Below, piece by piece: positions 56,463 to 64,000 of a stretch of DNA of 64,000 bases (its first letter is position 1; each line of letters begins with the position of its first letter). The stretch lies in contig LNEP01000012.1 in the NCBI GenBank assembly GCA_001464125.1, positions 186,001 through 250,000 of the forward strand, in the 5' to 3' direction. A model generated the notes under the pieces. That model was not told the origin of the DNA and searched no databases. It saw only the letters and a program-made list of their open reading frames with translations. The position numbers were made by a program, and so were the translations under genes. The stretch is from Betaproteobacteria bacterium Ga0077540 (GTDB taxonomy: Bacteria > Pseudomonadota > Gammaproteobacteria > Burkholderiales > Methylophilaceae).

Positions 56463-57914
56463 ATGCCGCAATCACGCAACTCAAAATCGTTACGTGACCT
56501 ACTCCTCACCCATGAGCTCATTTTCATCGCACTTATTTTGCTAGCGGTGGTCAGCGGCGCCTATGGCATTCACATTTGGGATAAAACCTCCAAGGAATCA
56601 CAACGCATCAATTTGTTAGTACAAGAGATTTATCAAGTGCGCGGTGATTTGTACCGCCAAATGAAAGAGCTTTTTGACGCATTCTTTTTACAAGATGGTG
56701 AAGCGCTCGATGAATATAACGCTTACACACAATCGGTACTTAAACATTTTGACGAACTAAAAACGATTGCCAGTGGCAATGAGGAAAAAAAAGCCATTGC
56801 CGAGATTGAGCAAAACTATCGTGTATTTGTGAACGAGGCGCCTGCACTGTTTTACCGCTACCAAGCACGACCGAGCAGTGATACACAAAAGACACTATAC
56901 AAAGATATCGAAACCGGCATTTTTTCGCGCTATGAAGATGTGTCAAAACGAGCAGAAGTGTTGCTTGGGCAGAAACAATATGAGCTAAAAACGCGCTTGG
57001 CTGAAGCTAAGTCGAGCTCTATCGCCATTTTGAGCATTCCGGTCTTACTCGCGGGGGTGTTACTTTTCTTTTCGCGGTTATTTCTTAAAAAATCGATTGT
57101 GAACCCCATTAACGCAATGATGCGTGCCACTCAGGAGATTAGTGCCGGTAATCTTACTCATAAAGTCCCAGAAACTGGGGCCAAAGAATTAGCCACACTC
57201 TCTCAAGAAATCAACAAAATGGCTGAGGACCTATCGCTTAGCCGAGACGCCTTAGTGCGCACTGAAAAACAAGCGGCTTTGGGGCTGCTGGTGCCTATGC
57301 TAGCCCACAACATCCGCAACCCACTGGCTAGCATTCGTGCAACAGCACAAATTGCAGATAGCCCTGAGCACGACAAAGATACGCGCGAATCTCTGCAAGG
57401 GATTATGACTACTGTAGATCGATTAGAACGTTGGACCGGTGCATTATTGGCTTACCTGAACCCCATCAAGCCGCAACTCAATCCTGCCAAGTTGAGCAAT
57501 ATCGTGCAAGGTGGTACGGGGCCTTTGGCACTTAAGCTCAATGAGAAAAAAATTAAGCTAGTCACCGATTTAAGCAAAGTCAAAGGCGATATTTTGACCG
57601 ATGAACATTTGTTAGAACAGGTGCTTTACAATCTTCTTCTTAACGCAGTCGAAGCATCCCCCAAACAATCTTCTATCTACCTTAGCGCCACACTCACACG
57701 CCATCAGCTGGAAATTACCATCCGTGACGAAGGCACAGGCATGCCATTTGTACCCGACCCTCATGCGCTCAGCCCAGGCCCTACCACCAAACGTTTCGGT
57801 ACTGGGTTGGGCATTCCATTTGCATTCAAAGTATGCGAAGTCTTGAATGGTCAAGTGGAGTTCATGTCGGCGGAACCGCAAGGTACGCTCATCAAAATAT
57901 CATTGCCACAATAG
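56463..57914 (+). CDS. Orphan sensor histidine kinase with HAMP domain
   Basis: 483 residues: span 1 (ELIFIALILLAVVSGAYGI), periplasmic helical sensor (about 40-185), span 2 (SIAILSIPVLLAGVLLFFSRLFL), HAMP (NPINAMMRATQEISAGNLTHKVPETGAKELATLSQEINKMAEDL), dimerisation helix with phosphoacceptor His282 (MLAHNIRNPLASIRATAQIA), N-box (LLEQVLYNLLLNAVEAS), and ATP lid (RDEGTGMPF, TKRFGTGLGIPFAFKVCE). It begins 2 bp after tonB, so the two are co-expressed. No response regulator gene lies in the window, so the partner is unknown. Confidence 0.9.
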   Translation: MPQSRNSKSLRDLLLTHELIFIALILLAVVSGAYGIHIWDKTSKESQRINLLVQEIYQVRGDLYRQMKELFDAFFLQDGEALDEYNAYTQSVLKHFDELKTIASGNEEKKAIAEIEQNYRVFVNEAPALFYRYQARPSSDTQKTLYKDIETGIFSRYEDVSKRAEVLLGQKQYELKTRLAEAKSSSIAILSIPVLLAGVLLFFSRLFLKKSIVNPINAMMRATQEISAGNLTHKVPETGAKELATLSQEINKMAEDLSLSRDALVRTEKQAALGLLVPMLAHNIRNPLASIRATAQIADSPEHDKDTRESLQGIMTTVDRLERWTGALLAYLNPIKPQLNPAKLSNIVQGGTGPLALKLNEKKIKLVTDLSKVKGDILTDEHLLEQVLYNLLLNAVEASPKQSSIYLSATLTRHQLEITIRDEGTGMPFVPDPHALSPGPTTKRFGTGLGIPFAFKVCEVLNGQVEFMSAEPQGTLIKISLPQ

Positions 57915-58026
57915 TTCCACACTCAAGCAACTACCCAATCACCCTGTTGTCCCAATTTTGCGTAAATTTATTTACGATTAAACTTGCCTTATTCTCTTTT
58001 TTTTAGAACAATGGACACATTAGGAC

Positions 58027-58500
58027 ATGACAAACACTATGCTAAACCAACCCGTTCCAGACTTTGCAATCCCAGCTACTTCAGGCAATACTTTCAAGCT
58101 TTCTGATTTTTTAGGTCAATATGTGGTGGTGTATTTCTACCCCAAAGACTCAACCCCCGGTTGTACCACACAAGGTATGCAGTTTAGAGATGCATACGCC
58201 GACTTTAAACAGGCAAACACAGAAATCATTGGCATTTCCCGAGACACAGTTAAATCTCACGAAAACTTTAAAGCCAAATTTAGCTTCCCTTTCGAGTTGG
58301 CTGCCGACACCGAAGAAGTCGTCTGTAATATTTTTGGTGTCATCAAAATGAAAAATATGTACGGCAAACAAGTACGTGGCATTGAACGCAGCACGTTTGT
58401 TATCAATCCTCAGGGTGTGCTCGTTCATGAGTGGCGTGGGGTCAAAGTGGATGGTCACGCACAAGAGGTGCTTTCTTTTATTCAATCTTTATCAACATAA
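58027..58500 (+). CDS. bcp: Thioredoxin-dependent peroxiredoxin, Bcp/PrxQ type
   Basis: Reduces hydroperoxides. 157 residues: VPDFAIPATSGNTFKLSDFLGQYVVVYFYPKDSTPGCTTQGMQFRD with the peroxidatic Cys in PGCT, GISRDTVKSHENFKAKFSFPFELAADTEEVVCNIFGV, and RSTFVINPQGVLVHEWRGVKVDGH. The E. coli-type resolving Cys five residues after the first is absent (CTTQGM), so it is 1-Cys-like or uses another thiol. ATG 58039 is a possible later start. Confidence 0.93.
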   Translation: MTNTMLNQPVPDFAIPATSGNTFKLSDFLGQYVVVYFYPKDSTPGCTTQGMQFRDAYADFKQANTEIIGISRDTVKSHENFKAKFSFPFELAADTEEVVCNIFGVIKMKNMYGKQVRGIERSTFVINPQGVLVHEWRGVKVDGHAQEVLSFIQSLST

Positions 58501-58511
58501 CAAGTAAAATC

Positions 58512-59909
58512 ATGGCCAAAAAAACTGCTGAGGCAACCAAACTTTTTGTATTAGATACCAATGTTTTGATGCACGATCCGTCTTCACTGTTCCGTTTTGA
58601 AGAGCATGATATCTATCTCCCCATGGTGACCTTAGAGGAGTTGGACAACAATAAAAAAGGCTTGACGGAAGTTGCTCGCAACGCCCGCCAAGCCAGCCGT
58701 TACTTAGAAGAAATAGTAGGCACCGACCTCACCAATTTGGAGCTCGGTTGCCCACTCGCCATTAACAACAATCGTCACCTAACAGGGCGTTTGTTCCTAC
58801 AAACCCAGCAGGTCATCAAAGAGTTACCTGGGTTAGCCGGCAGCAAAGCAGACAATCAAATCATTGGCGTAGTGCTTGATTTACAACAGCGCTTCCCTAG
58901 TCGCCAAGTTATTCTAGTCAGCAAGGATATTAATATCCGCATTAAAGCACGTGCCATGGGCGTGCCGGCTGAGGACTATTTTAACGATAAAGTATTAGAA
59001 GACAGCGATTTACTCTACACCGGGATACGTGAATTACCCCAAGACTTCTGGGAAAAACACAGCAAAGCCATGGAGTCATGGCAGGAAGCCGGCCGTATGT
59101 ATTATCGTATTTCCGGCCCACTGGTGAAGTCATTTTTGATCAACGAGTTTATTTTTTACGAGTTTGATAAACCGTTTAATGCGATTGTCCGCAAGATTGA
59201 GGACAACACCGCCGTACTTGAAGTGGTGCAGGATCACACCAACCCAAAACATAGCGTATGGGGCATTGTTGCCAGAAACCGTGAGCAAAACTACGCGCTT
59301 AATCTGTTGATGGATCCGGAAATAGATTTTGTTACTTTATTAGGTCAAGCGGGTACAGGCAAAACTTTACTGACTTTAGCCGCAGCGCTGACCCAAACGC
59401 TGGATAAAAAAATCTATTCTGAAATCATCATGACACGTGTGACAGTGCCAGTAGGCGAGGACATTGGATTTTTACCCGGCACAGAAGAAGAGAAAATGGC
59501 GCCATGGATGGGTGCACTAGAAGACAACTTGGACGTACTTAATAAGACAGACGAAGATGCGGGGGAATGGGGGCGTGCAGCTACGCAGGATCTGATTCGC
59601 ACTCGCATTAAGGTAAAATCCCTTAACTTTATGCGTGGCCGCACATTTTTGCATAAGTTTTTGATTATCGATGAAGCGCAAAACTTAACGCCCAAACAAA
59701 TGAAAACGCTCATCACACGTGCGGGTCCTGGCACCAAAGTAGTGTGTTTAGGCAATATTGCGCAAATTGATACACCTTATCTGACCGAAGGCAGCTCCGG
59801 TCTCACTTATGTCGTAGATCGCTTTAAAGGATGGCAGCATAATGGTCATGTCACCCTAGTTCGAGGTGAACGCTCAAGACTTGCCGATTTCGCAGCAGAA
59901 TCACTATAA
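58512..59909 (+). CDS. PhoH-family protein with N-terminal PIN domain (YlaK/PhoH2 type)
   Basis: 465 residues: PIN ribonuclease domain (LFVLDTNVLMHDPSSLFRFEEHDIYLPMVTLEELDNNKKG...VSKDINIRIKARAMGVPAEDYFND, with the acidic cluster), then a PhoH helicase-like ATPase: Walker A LLGQAGTGKTLLTLAAAL, PVGEDIGFLPGTEEEKMAPWMGAL, and Walker B FLIIDEAQNLTPKQMKTLITRAGPGTKVV. PIN-PhoH proteins act as RNA unwinding and cleaving toxins in some species; the role here is not established. ATG 58512 is preferred over a long upstream extension that overlaps bcp. Confidence 0.92.
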   Translation: MAKKTAEATKLFVLDTNVLMHDPSSLFRFEEHDIYLPMVTLEELDNNKKGLTEVARNARQASRYLEEIVGTDLTNLELGCPLAINNNRHLTGRLFLQTQQVIKELPGLAGSKADNQIIGVVLDLQQRFPSRQVILVSKDINIRIKARAMGVPAEDYFNDKVLEDSDLLYTGIRELPQDFWEKHSKAMESWQEAGRMYYRISGPLVKSFLINEFIFYEFDKPFNAIVRKIEDNTAVLEVVQDHTNPKHSVWGIVARNREQNYALNLLMDPEIDFVTLLGQAGTGKTLLTLAAALTQTLDKKIYSEIIMTRVTVPVGEDIGFLPGTEEEKMAPWMGALEDNLDVLNKTDEDAGEWGRAATQDLIRTRIKVKSLNFMRGRTFLHKFLIIDEAQNLTPKQMKTLITRAGPGTKVVCLGNIAQIDTPYLTEGSSGLTYVVDRFKGWQHNGHVTLVRGERSRLADFAAESL

Positions 59910-59917
59910 AAAATAAA

Positions 59918-59940
59918 TGAGCATCACTGTGTTATGCTCA
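59918..59940 (+). terminator. Probable terminator after phoH-like gene
   Basis: TGAGCAT-CACTGTGTT-ATGCTCA, a 7-bp stem followed by CTCAGTTTTAATTTT. The T-run is displaced, so efficiency is uncertain. Confidence 0.5.
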
Positions 59941-59997
59941 CTCAGTTTTAATTTTAGGGGATCCGTCTGATATAGCTAACGCTATTCAACATCCAAC

Positions 59998-61170
59998 ATG
60001 CAGTCTGGTTTTTATATTATTTTAGTTGCCCAGTTTTTATCTGCACTAGCAGATAATGCTTTGTTGTTTGCAGCAATCGCCCTACTTGCGGAGATGCAAG
60101 CCCCCAACTGGCATACACCGCTGCTGCAACAGTTCTTTGTTATTTCATATATATTGTTAGCCCCATTTGTGGGCTCAATTGCAGACGCCTTTCCTAAGGG
60201 CAGCGTCATGTTCGCCTCCAACACCATCAAAGTAGCCGGGTGCGTTTCCATGATTTTTGGTCTACCTCCTCTCTATGCCTATGGCATTGTTGGGATTGGC
60301 GCAGCGGCTTACTCGCCAGCGAAATATGGCATTCTGACTGAGCTACTGCCTAGCCATTTATTGGTCAAAGCCAATGGCTGGATGGAGGGCTCTACAGTCA
60401 CAGCGATTATTGCAGGGGCTATCGTGGGCGGGAAATTGGCCAGTGATAATCCACATTTCGCAATGTATGTCATTACAGGGTTATACGTTGGCGCTGCAAT
60501 TTTTAATTACTTTATTCCCAAAATGCCAATTGAACATCGCTTGGAAAGTAAAAGTATTTTTTACATGATGAAAGACTTTTGGCATGCATTTATATCGCTC
60601 TGGAAGGACCCTTTAGGCCAAGTGTCACTGGCGGTCACCACATTATTCTGGGGTGCTGGTGCAACGTTGCGCCTAGTTGTATTGGCTTGGGCGGCGCTTG
60701 CGCTTAACTTTAATATTGAAGCGTCCACACAGTTAGTCGCCACTGTGGCCGTAGGTATCGCTGTAGGCTCAATCATAGCGTCGAAATACATCACGTTAGA
60801 AGAGTCCACCAAGGTATTACCCGCTGGTATTTTAATGGGCGTATTGGTGATTGCCATGGTATTTGTCACCCACTGGATGGCTGCCGCAGCCTTGCTGTTC
60901 TTAATCGGCGTACTAAGTGGTTACTTTGTGGTTCCGCTAAACGCATTACTGCAACATCAAGGCCACCATTTAATTGGGGCCGGCCACTCTATTGCCGTTC
61001 AAAACTTTAATGAGCATATCGGTATTCTGATCATGCTAGGTTTCTATTTACTGATGGTAAAAGCCCATATGTCTATGAATTTTATTATTGTTGCCTTCGG
61101 TACATTCATCATCTTAAGTATGAGCATCATCAATAAGATTTATCATAAAAAAACTTACGCGCCCAGATGA
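59998..61170 (+). CDS. lplT: Lysophospholipid transporter LplT (MFS)
   Basis: Flips lysophospholipids inward across the cytoplasmic membrane. 390 residues, about twelve spans: FYIILVAQFLSALADNALLFAAIALL, FVISYILLAPFVGSIADAFPKGSVMFASNTIKVAGC, GIGAAAYSPAKYGILTELLP, LVKANGWMEGSTVTAIIAGAIVGGKLA, GVLSGYFVVPLNALLQHQGHHLIGAGHSIAVQNFNEH. Its usual partner, the acyltransferase/acyl-ACP synthetase aas, is not adjacent. Confidence 0.93.
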   Translation: MQSGFYIILVAQFLSALADNALLFAAIALLAEMQAPNWHTPLLQQFFVISYILLAPFVGSIADAFPKGSVMFASNTIKVAGCVSMIFGLPPLYAYGIVGIGAAAYSPAKYGILTELLPSHLLVKANGWMEGSTVTAIIAGAIVGGKLASDNPHFAMYVITGLYVGAAIFNYFIPKMPIEHRLESKSIFYMMKDFWHAFISLWKDPLGQVSLAVTTLFWGAGATLRLVVLAWAALALNFNIEASTQLVATVAVGIAVGSIIASKYITLEESTKVLPAGILMGVLVIAMVFVTHWMAAAALLFLIGVLSGYFVVPLNALLQHQGHHLIGAGHSIAVQNFNEHIGILIMLGFYLLMVKAHMSMNFIIVAFGTFIILSMSIINKIYHKKTYAPR

Positions 61171-61182
61171 GCGCGTAAGTTT
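61151..61182. terminator. Terminator overlapping the lplT stop codon
   Basis: A perfect 12-bp stem AAACTTACGCGC / GCGCGTAAGTTT with loop CCAGATGA. The left arm and loop are lplT codons and the TGA stop closes the loop. A-rich on the left and T-rich on the right, so it can serve lplT and the converging ndh gene. Confidence 0.85.
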
Positions 61183-61212
61183 GTTCTATTTTTACTATCG
61201 TTATTAATTACC

Positions 61213-62538
61213 TTAGTGCAATTTAACGTGTGGTTCCGTCCTACGCGAAATCAATCTACCTATTGAATGCATCGCGACTGACAACACACCATGTAAGGCC
61301 ATTAAGTGCATTTTATATAAGGAACGATACATCAAGCGTGCAAACAAGCCTTGAATATACATGCTACCACCAGACACGGCACCCATCAGGCTTCCCACAG
61401 TCGAGTATTTACCCAAATTTACTAGTGAGCCATAATCGGTGTAATGGTACTCTGGCAACGCCGTCTTATTTGCCACACGTGCTTTGATAGACTTCACCAA
61501 CAGTGAAGCTTGCTGATGTGCAGCTTGCGCCCGAGGCGGCACATTGCCATCGTGTCCAAGCCATGGACACGCTGCACAATCACCCAATGCAAAAATATTA
61601 TCATCATGCGTAGTTTGCAACGTCTGCTTAACCACCAATTGATTAATTCGGTTGGTCTCTAACCCGTCAATATCTTTCAAGAAGTCTGGCGCCTTAATAC
61701 CTGCCGCCCACACCACCAACTCTGCGGGTATCATGCGTCCACTGTGCGTGGTCACGCCTTTTTCGGACACCTCCGTTACACGTTCACCCGTAAACACGTT
61801 TACGCGTAGTTTACGCAACTCTACGTCAACGGCCAAAGACATCTTCACCGGCAGTGCAGGCAATATTCTATCACCTGCTTCGATGAGAGAAATTTTCACA
61901 TCGCGATCAGCGTCAATTTTATCCAGACCATAGGCCGCCAACTCACGTGTCGTATTGTGCAATTCTGCTGCCAACTCTACTCCCGTCGCACCTGCACCCA
62001 CAATCGCCACTTCTAGCTGCCCTGGTTTTAAAGGTGTTGTTTGCGTTTGTGCACGCAACAATGCATTATGCAAGTAACGATGGAATTTCTGCGCTTGCTC
62101 TTGCGTATCTAAAGCTAATGAATACTCGCGCGCACCCTTGATGCCGAAGTCATTGGTCGTGCTGCCCACTGCAATGACCAAAGTGTCATACTTGAACGTG
62201 CGTCTTGGAATTACCTCATTACCATCTTCATCAATATAAGGCGTAATTGTTACTTCACGCGTAGCGCGGTTTAACCCATCCATGCGACCTAATCGAAAGC
62301 TGAAATGATGCCAATGCGCTTGGGCTAGATACTCAAGCTCATGTCGATCTGGATCCATACTACCTGCAGCAATTTCATGTAGCAGTGGCTTCCACACATG
62401 AGTGCGGGTACAGTCTATCAACGTGATCAGTGCTTTTTTCTTTTTACCAAGACTATCACCTAGGCGTGTAGCCAGCTCCAAGCCGCCAGCACCCCCACCT
62501 ACAATAATCACATGATGTAATTCGGTTTCTGAACTCAA
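61213..62538 (-). CDS. ndh: Type II NADH dehydrogenase (NDH-2)
   Basis: Non-proton-pumping NADH:quinone oxidoreductase, FAD enzyme on the inner membrane. 441 residues: HHVIIVGGGAGGLELATRLGDSL (FAD Rossmann), THVWKPLLHEIAAGSMDPDRHELEYLAQAHWHHF, YDTLVIAVGSTTNDFGIKG, VAIVGAGATGVELAAELH (NADH Rossmann), VVWAAGIKAPDFL and IFALGDCAACPW, with a C-terminal amphipathic part (IQGLFARLMYRSLYKMHLMALHGVL). It starts with TTG 62538, GAGG six bases upstream. It could oxidise NADH made by formate dehydrogenase. Confidence 0.95.
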   Translation of the reverse strand: MSSETELHHVIIVGGGAGGLELATRLGDSLGKKKKALITLIDCTRTHVWKPLLHEIAAGSMDPDRHELEYLAQAHWHHFSFRLGRMDGLNRATREVTITPYIDEDGNEVIPRRTFKYDTLVIAVGSTTNDFGIKGAREYSLALDTQEQAQKFHRYLHNALLRAQTQTTPLKPGQLEVAIVGAGATGVELAAELHNTTRELAAYGLDKIDADRDVKISLIEAGDRILPALPVKMSLAVDVELRKLRVNVFTGERVTEVSEKGVTTHSGRMIPAELVVWAAGIKAPDFLKDIDGLETNRINQLVVKQTLQTTHDDNIFALGDCAACPWLGHDGNVPPRAQAAHQQASLLVKSIKARVANKTALPEYHYTDYGSLVNLGKYSTVGSLMGAVSGGSMYIQGLFARLMYRSLYKMHLMALHGVLSVAMHSIGRLISRRTEPHVKLH

Positions 62539-62561
62539 AATATACCTCTTTTATAAACAAA

Positions 62562-62591
62562 AACGCGCCTGCCATCATATGCAAGCGCGTT
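62562..62591 (-). terminator. Terminator of the lipoprotein cytochrome gene
   Basis: On the minus strand AACGCGC ... GCGCGTT with an inner TGC/GCA pair, followed by TTTTTGTTT, 18 bp after the cytochrome stop. Confidence 0.8.
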
Positions 62592-62609
62592 GTATTTCGC
62601 AATTATAAA

Positions 62610-63155
62610 TTAGCTTGCAGCTGGCGCTGGTGCACCCATGCTACGCACCCACGCAATAATTTTCAACAATTCATCAGGAGTAATGCCATTTTTTGGATCT
62701 GTTGGATCCATTAAACCAACACCTTTTGCACCCATACCACCGTTGGTGCCATGCCAGACCGTTTCAAACATCCCTTTATCTGTTGCATTTTTAGGATACT
62801 TGTAATTAGGACCAGTTAAACCAGGCCCGACTTGTCCTTTGGCTTCAGGACCATGACATTGTGTACAAGAGTAAAGCTGAAACACTTTTTTACCCTTAGC
62901 AATCGCATCGGCGTCACCAATGTAAGGATTGTTGCCTGTGGTCAGAAATTCCTTTGCGGCTGGTGTATCAAACAATGCTGCATCAATTACTAATGGTTTG
63001 CCTTCTTGCGTATCTACAAACTCAATAGATTTAGCGGAAGTTGCGCTCGCCGCTGGCTTGTCACCAGTTGCAGAGGTTGTTGCATTTTCAGAATTACAAG
63101 CAGTCAAGACCGTCGTTAGCATAGCCAAAGTTATGCCAAATTTCACACTGTTCAT
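62610..63155 (-). CDS. cL-type cytochrome c lipoprotein (XoxG/MxaG-like)
   Basis: 181 residues: lipoprotein signal (FGITLAMLTTVLTAC, lipobox LTAC), an Ala/Ser/Thr-rich linker (about 22-42), then a single-haem domain: KPLVIDAALFDTPAAKEFLTTGNNPYIGDADAIAKGKKVFQLYSCTQCHG (haem site CTQCH), GQVGPGLTGPNYKYPKNATDKGMFETVWHGTNGGMG and ITPDELLKIIAWVRSMG. These blocks match the cytochrome that accepts electrons from PQQ methanol dehydrogenases. The membrane anchor is unusual because MxaG and XoxG are normally soluble. GGGG is upstream; ATG 63158 is also possible. Confidence 0.85.
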   Translation of the reverse strand: MNSVKFGITLAMLTTVLTACNSENATTSATGDKPAASATSAKSIEFVDTQEGKPLVIDAALFDTPAAKEFLTTGNNPYIGDADAIAKGKKVFQLYSCTQCHGPEAKGQVGPGLTGPNYKYPKNATDKGMFETVWHGTNGGMGAKGVGLMDPTDPKNGITPDELLKIIAWVRSMGAPAPAAS

Positions 63156-63258
63156 CATCTACCCCTATGTATATAAATATGTTCTACTAAATGAAAACTT
63201 TACCAATAATTATACAGCAACCTTTTGTTTTTGTTACACACACGTAATTTTGCATGTC

Positions 63259-63277
63259 ACACATAAAGTCTATGTGT
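63259..63277. promoter_or_regulatory. Inverted repeat upstream of cytochrome gene
   Basis: ACACATA-AAGTC-TATGTGT, 7-bp arms, about 100 bp before the 62610-63155 gene in an otherwise gene-free 300-bp gap (63156-63462). Possible regulator site or 5' hairpin. Confidence 0.35.
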
Positions 63278-63385
63278 TACCTCGTACTAAATAGAAGACA
63301 TGCTGAGCATACACGGTTCGATTACTTTCAATTTATTTTTATCTAGTAGCGGAACAAATTGATCCCAATAGTACGGCGCACATAA

Positions 63386-63419
63386 CAAAACGGCTACCAT
63401 TTACATGATAGCCGTTTTG
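63386..63419 (-). terminator. Terminator of the second cytochrome gene
   Basis: CAAAACGGCTA / TAGCCGTTTTG, an 11-bp stem with 12-nt loop. Read on the minus strand the arm itself ends in TTTTG. It separates the two cytochrome genes transcriptionally. Confidence 0.8.
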
Positions 63420-63462
63420 TTTATTATATTTTTTGTTTGAATTACATCAGCCTAAGCCAATA

Positions 63463-64000
63463 TTATTTCAACCAAGTTTTTTCGTCATCGCCTCTGTATT
63501 TAGTTCTTACAAAAGCAATAATTTTTAAGATTTCGTCTGTAGATAGACCAGTATCCAGATGACCAGGTACTTGCTTATGGAAAACAAGCATCACACCACG
63601 GTTACTTACTGATGTTGATGCACCACCGCCTGCAATGGTCTCAAACATACCCTTATCGGTTTTATTTTTGGCATATGTCCATTTGCCGTCATAGATGTCG
63701 TTACCACCAGCTTTGTGTAGTGCTGGTGCCATTACACCTTCTAAGTTACCGCCATGGCAACCTGTGCAGTTGTTGTAGTTATACAATTTTTTACCAGCTT
63801 TTGCTGCTTCTGGGTCTGCAATGTATTTTTTGGTATATGGGTTTACACAAGTCTCTAAGAATTGTTTTGCCTCTGGGGTGTCGTCTTCAGCCACTTTAAT
63901 TGGTAGCGGGCTGCCATCTTTGTTTGATACTAAATTACACGCTGCACTTGCTTGAAATGAAAGTGTAAGACCTGCTAATGTCAACATACCAACAAATAAG
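63463..64000 (-). CDS. cL-type cytochrome c, XoxG-like (5' end outside window)
   Basis: At least 178 residues. The visible N-terminus is the hydrophobic part and cleavage site of a signal peptide (LFVGMLTLAGLTLSFQASA); the positively charged start is missing, so the true ATG lies right of 64000 and the internal Met at 63987 is not the start. The haem domain has PIKVAEDDTPEAKQFLETCVNPYTKKYIADPEAAKAGKKLYNYNNCTGCHG (haem site CTGCH), YAKNKTDKGMFETIAGGG and LSTDEILKIIAFVRTKYRGDDEKTWL. This is the periplasmic electron acceptor of a lanthanide (XoxF) or calcium methanol dehydrogenase. XoxF/XoxJ would be expected just beyond the window. Confidence 0.9.
   Translation of the reverse strand, partial: LFVGMLTLAGLTLSFQASAACNLVSNKDGSPLPIKVAEDDTPEAKQFLETCVNPYTKKYIADPEAAKAGKKLYNYNNCTGCHGGNLEGVMAPALHKAGGNDIYDGKWTYAKNKTDKGMFETIAGGGASTSVSNRGVMLVFHKQVPGHLDTGLSTDEILKIIAFVRTKYRGDDEKTWLK

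Noticed and set aside
58431-58511. N-terminal extension of the PhoH-like protein
   Set aside because: It overlaps the end of bcp and the PIN domain begins right after ATG 58512.

Overview
The window looks like chromosomal DNA of a betaproteobacterial methylotroph, most likely family Methylophilaceae (Methylotenera/Methylophilus type). The reasons are a Fae-like (formaldehyde-activating enzyme) paralogue, two tandem cytochromes of the methanol-dehydrogenase cL (XoxG/MxaG) type, a complete NAD-linked molybdenum formate dehydrogenase operon (fdsGBA-fdhD-fdsD), and many small families typical of Betaproteobacteria (DUF2788, DUF2189, DUF3579, NDUFA9-like). It is almost entirely core genome. I see no insertion sequence, prophage, CRISPR array or tRNA.

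Layout. 1-7.4 kb: 3'-truncated transketolase, Fae homologue, Gfo/Idh/MocA oxidoreductase, a thioredoxin-fold protein, rsmE, then an arginine unit in which N-acetylglutamate synthase (argA) carries an N-terminal XRE helix-turn-helix and is followed by argB. 7.4-14.9 kb: Hsp20, HAD nucleotidase, slmA, DUF2788 and DUF2189 membrane proteins, then leftward cca, NDUFA9-like, slt and a small membrane protein. 15-33.8 kb: a complete division and cell wall (dcw) cluster transcribed leftward, mraZ-rsmH-ftsL-ftsI-murE-murF-mraY-murD-ftsW-murG-murC-murB-ddlB-ftsQ-ftsA-ftsZ-lpxC, with a clear promoter and four 10-bp MraZ-type boxes. 33.8-34.5 kb: a probable small-RNA or small-ORF unit and rnpB. 34.5-46 kb: EF-hand/BON protein, nhaA, pyrC, rsmI-yraN-dolP, DUF3579, TlpA-like, a PilZ-like protein, trxA-rho, rpmE and an ArnT-like glycosyltransferase. 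46-55.6 kb: the fds operon, divergent from moaA-mobA-mobB-moeA, which build its Mo-bis-MGD cofactor. 55.7-64 kb: tonB plus an orphan histidine kinase, PrxQ, PhoH-like, lplT, NDH-2, and two cytochromes cL (the second cut by the window end).

The strongest candidate for something new is the HTH-ArgA fusion. It is one continuous frame with no methionine at the junction. Its promoter is overlapped by two perfect 15-bp copies of an inverted-repeat sequence 31 bp apart, one on the -35 and one on the predicted start site. This reads as a self-regulating biosynthetic enzyme (a 'trigger enzyme' in the manner of BirA, PutA or NadR) controlling argA-argB. Other points are a 26-bp duplication flanking a palindromic repeat between ftsW and murG, a second copy of that repeat between ftsA and ftsZ, a palindrome-controlled candidate sRNA next to rnpB, and a lipoprotein version of a cL cytochrome.

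Limits: everything was read by eye. Family names come from recognised motifs and remembered family sequences, and no database search or folding calculation was run.
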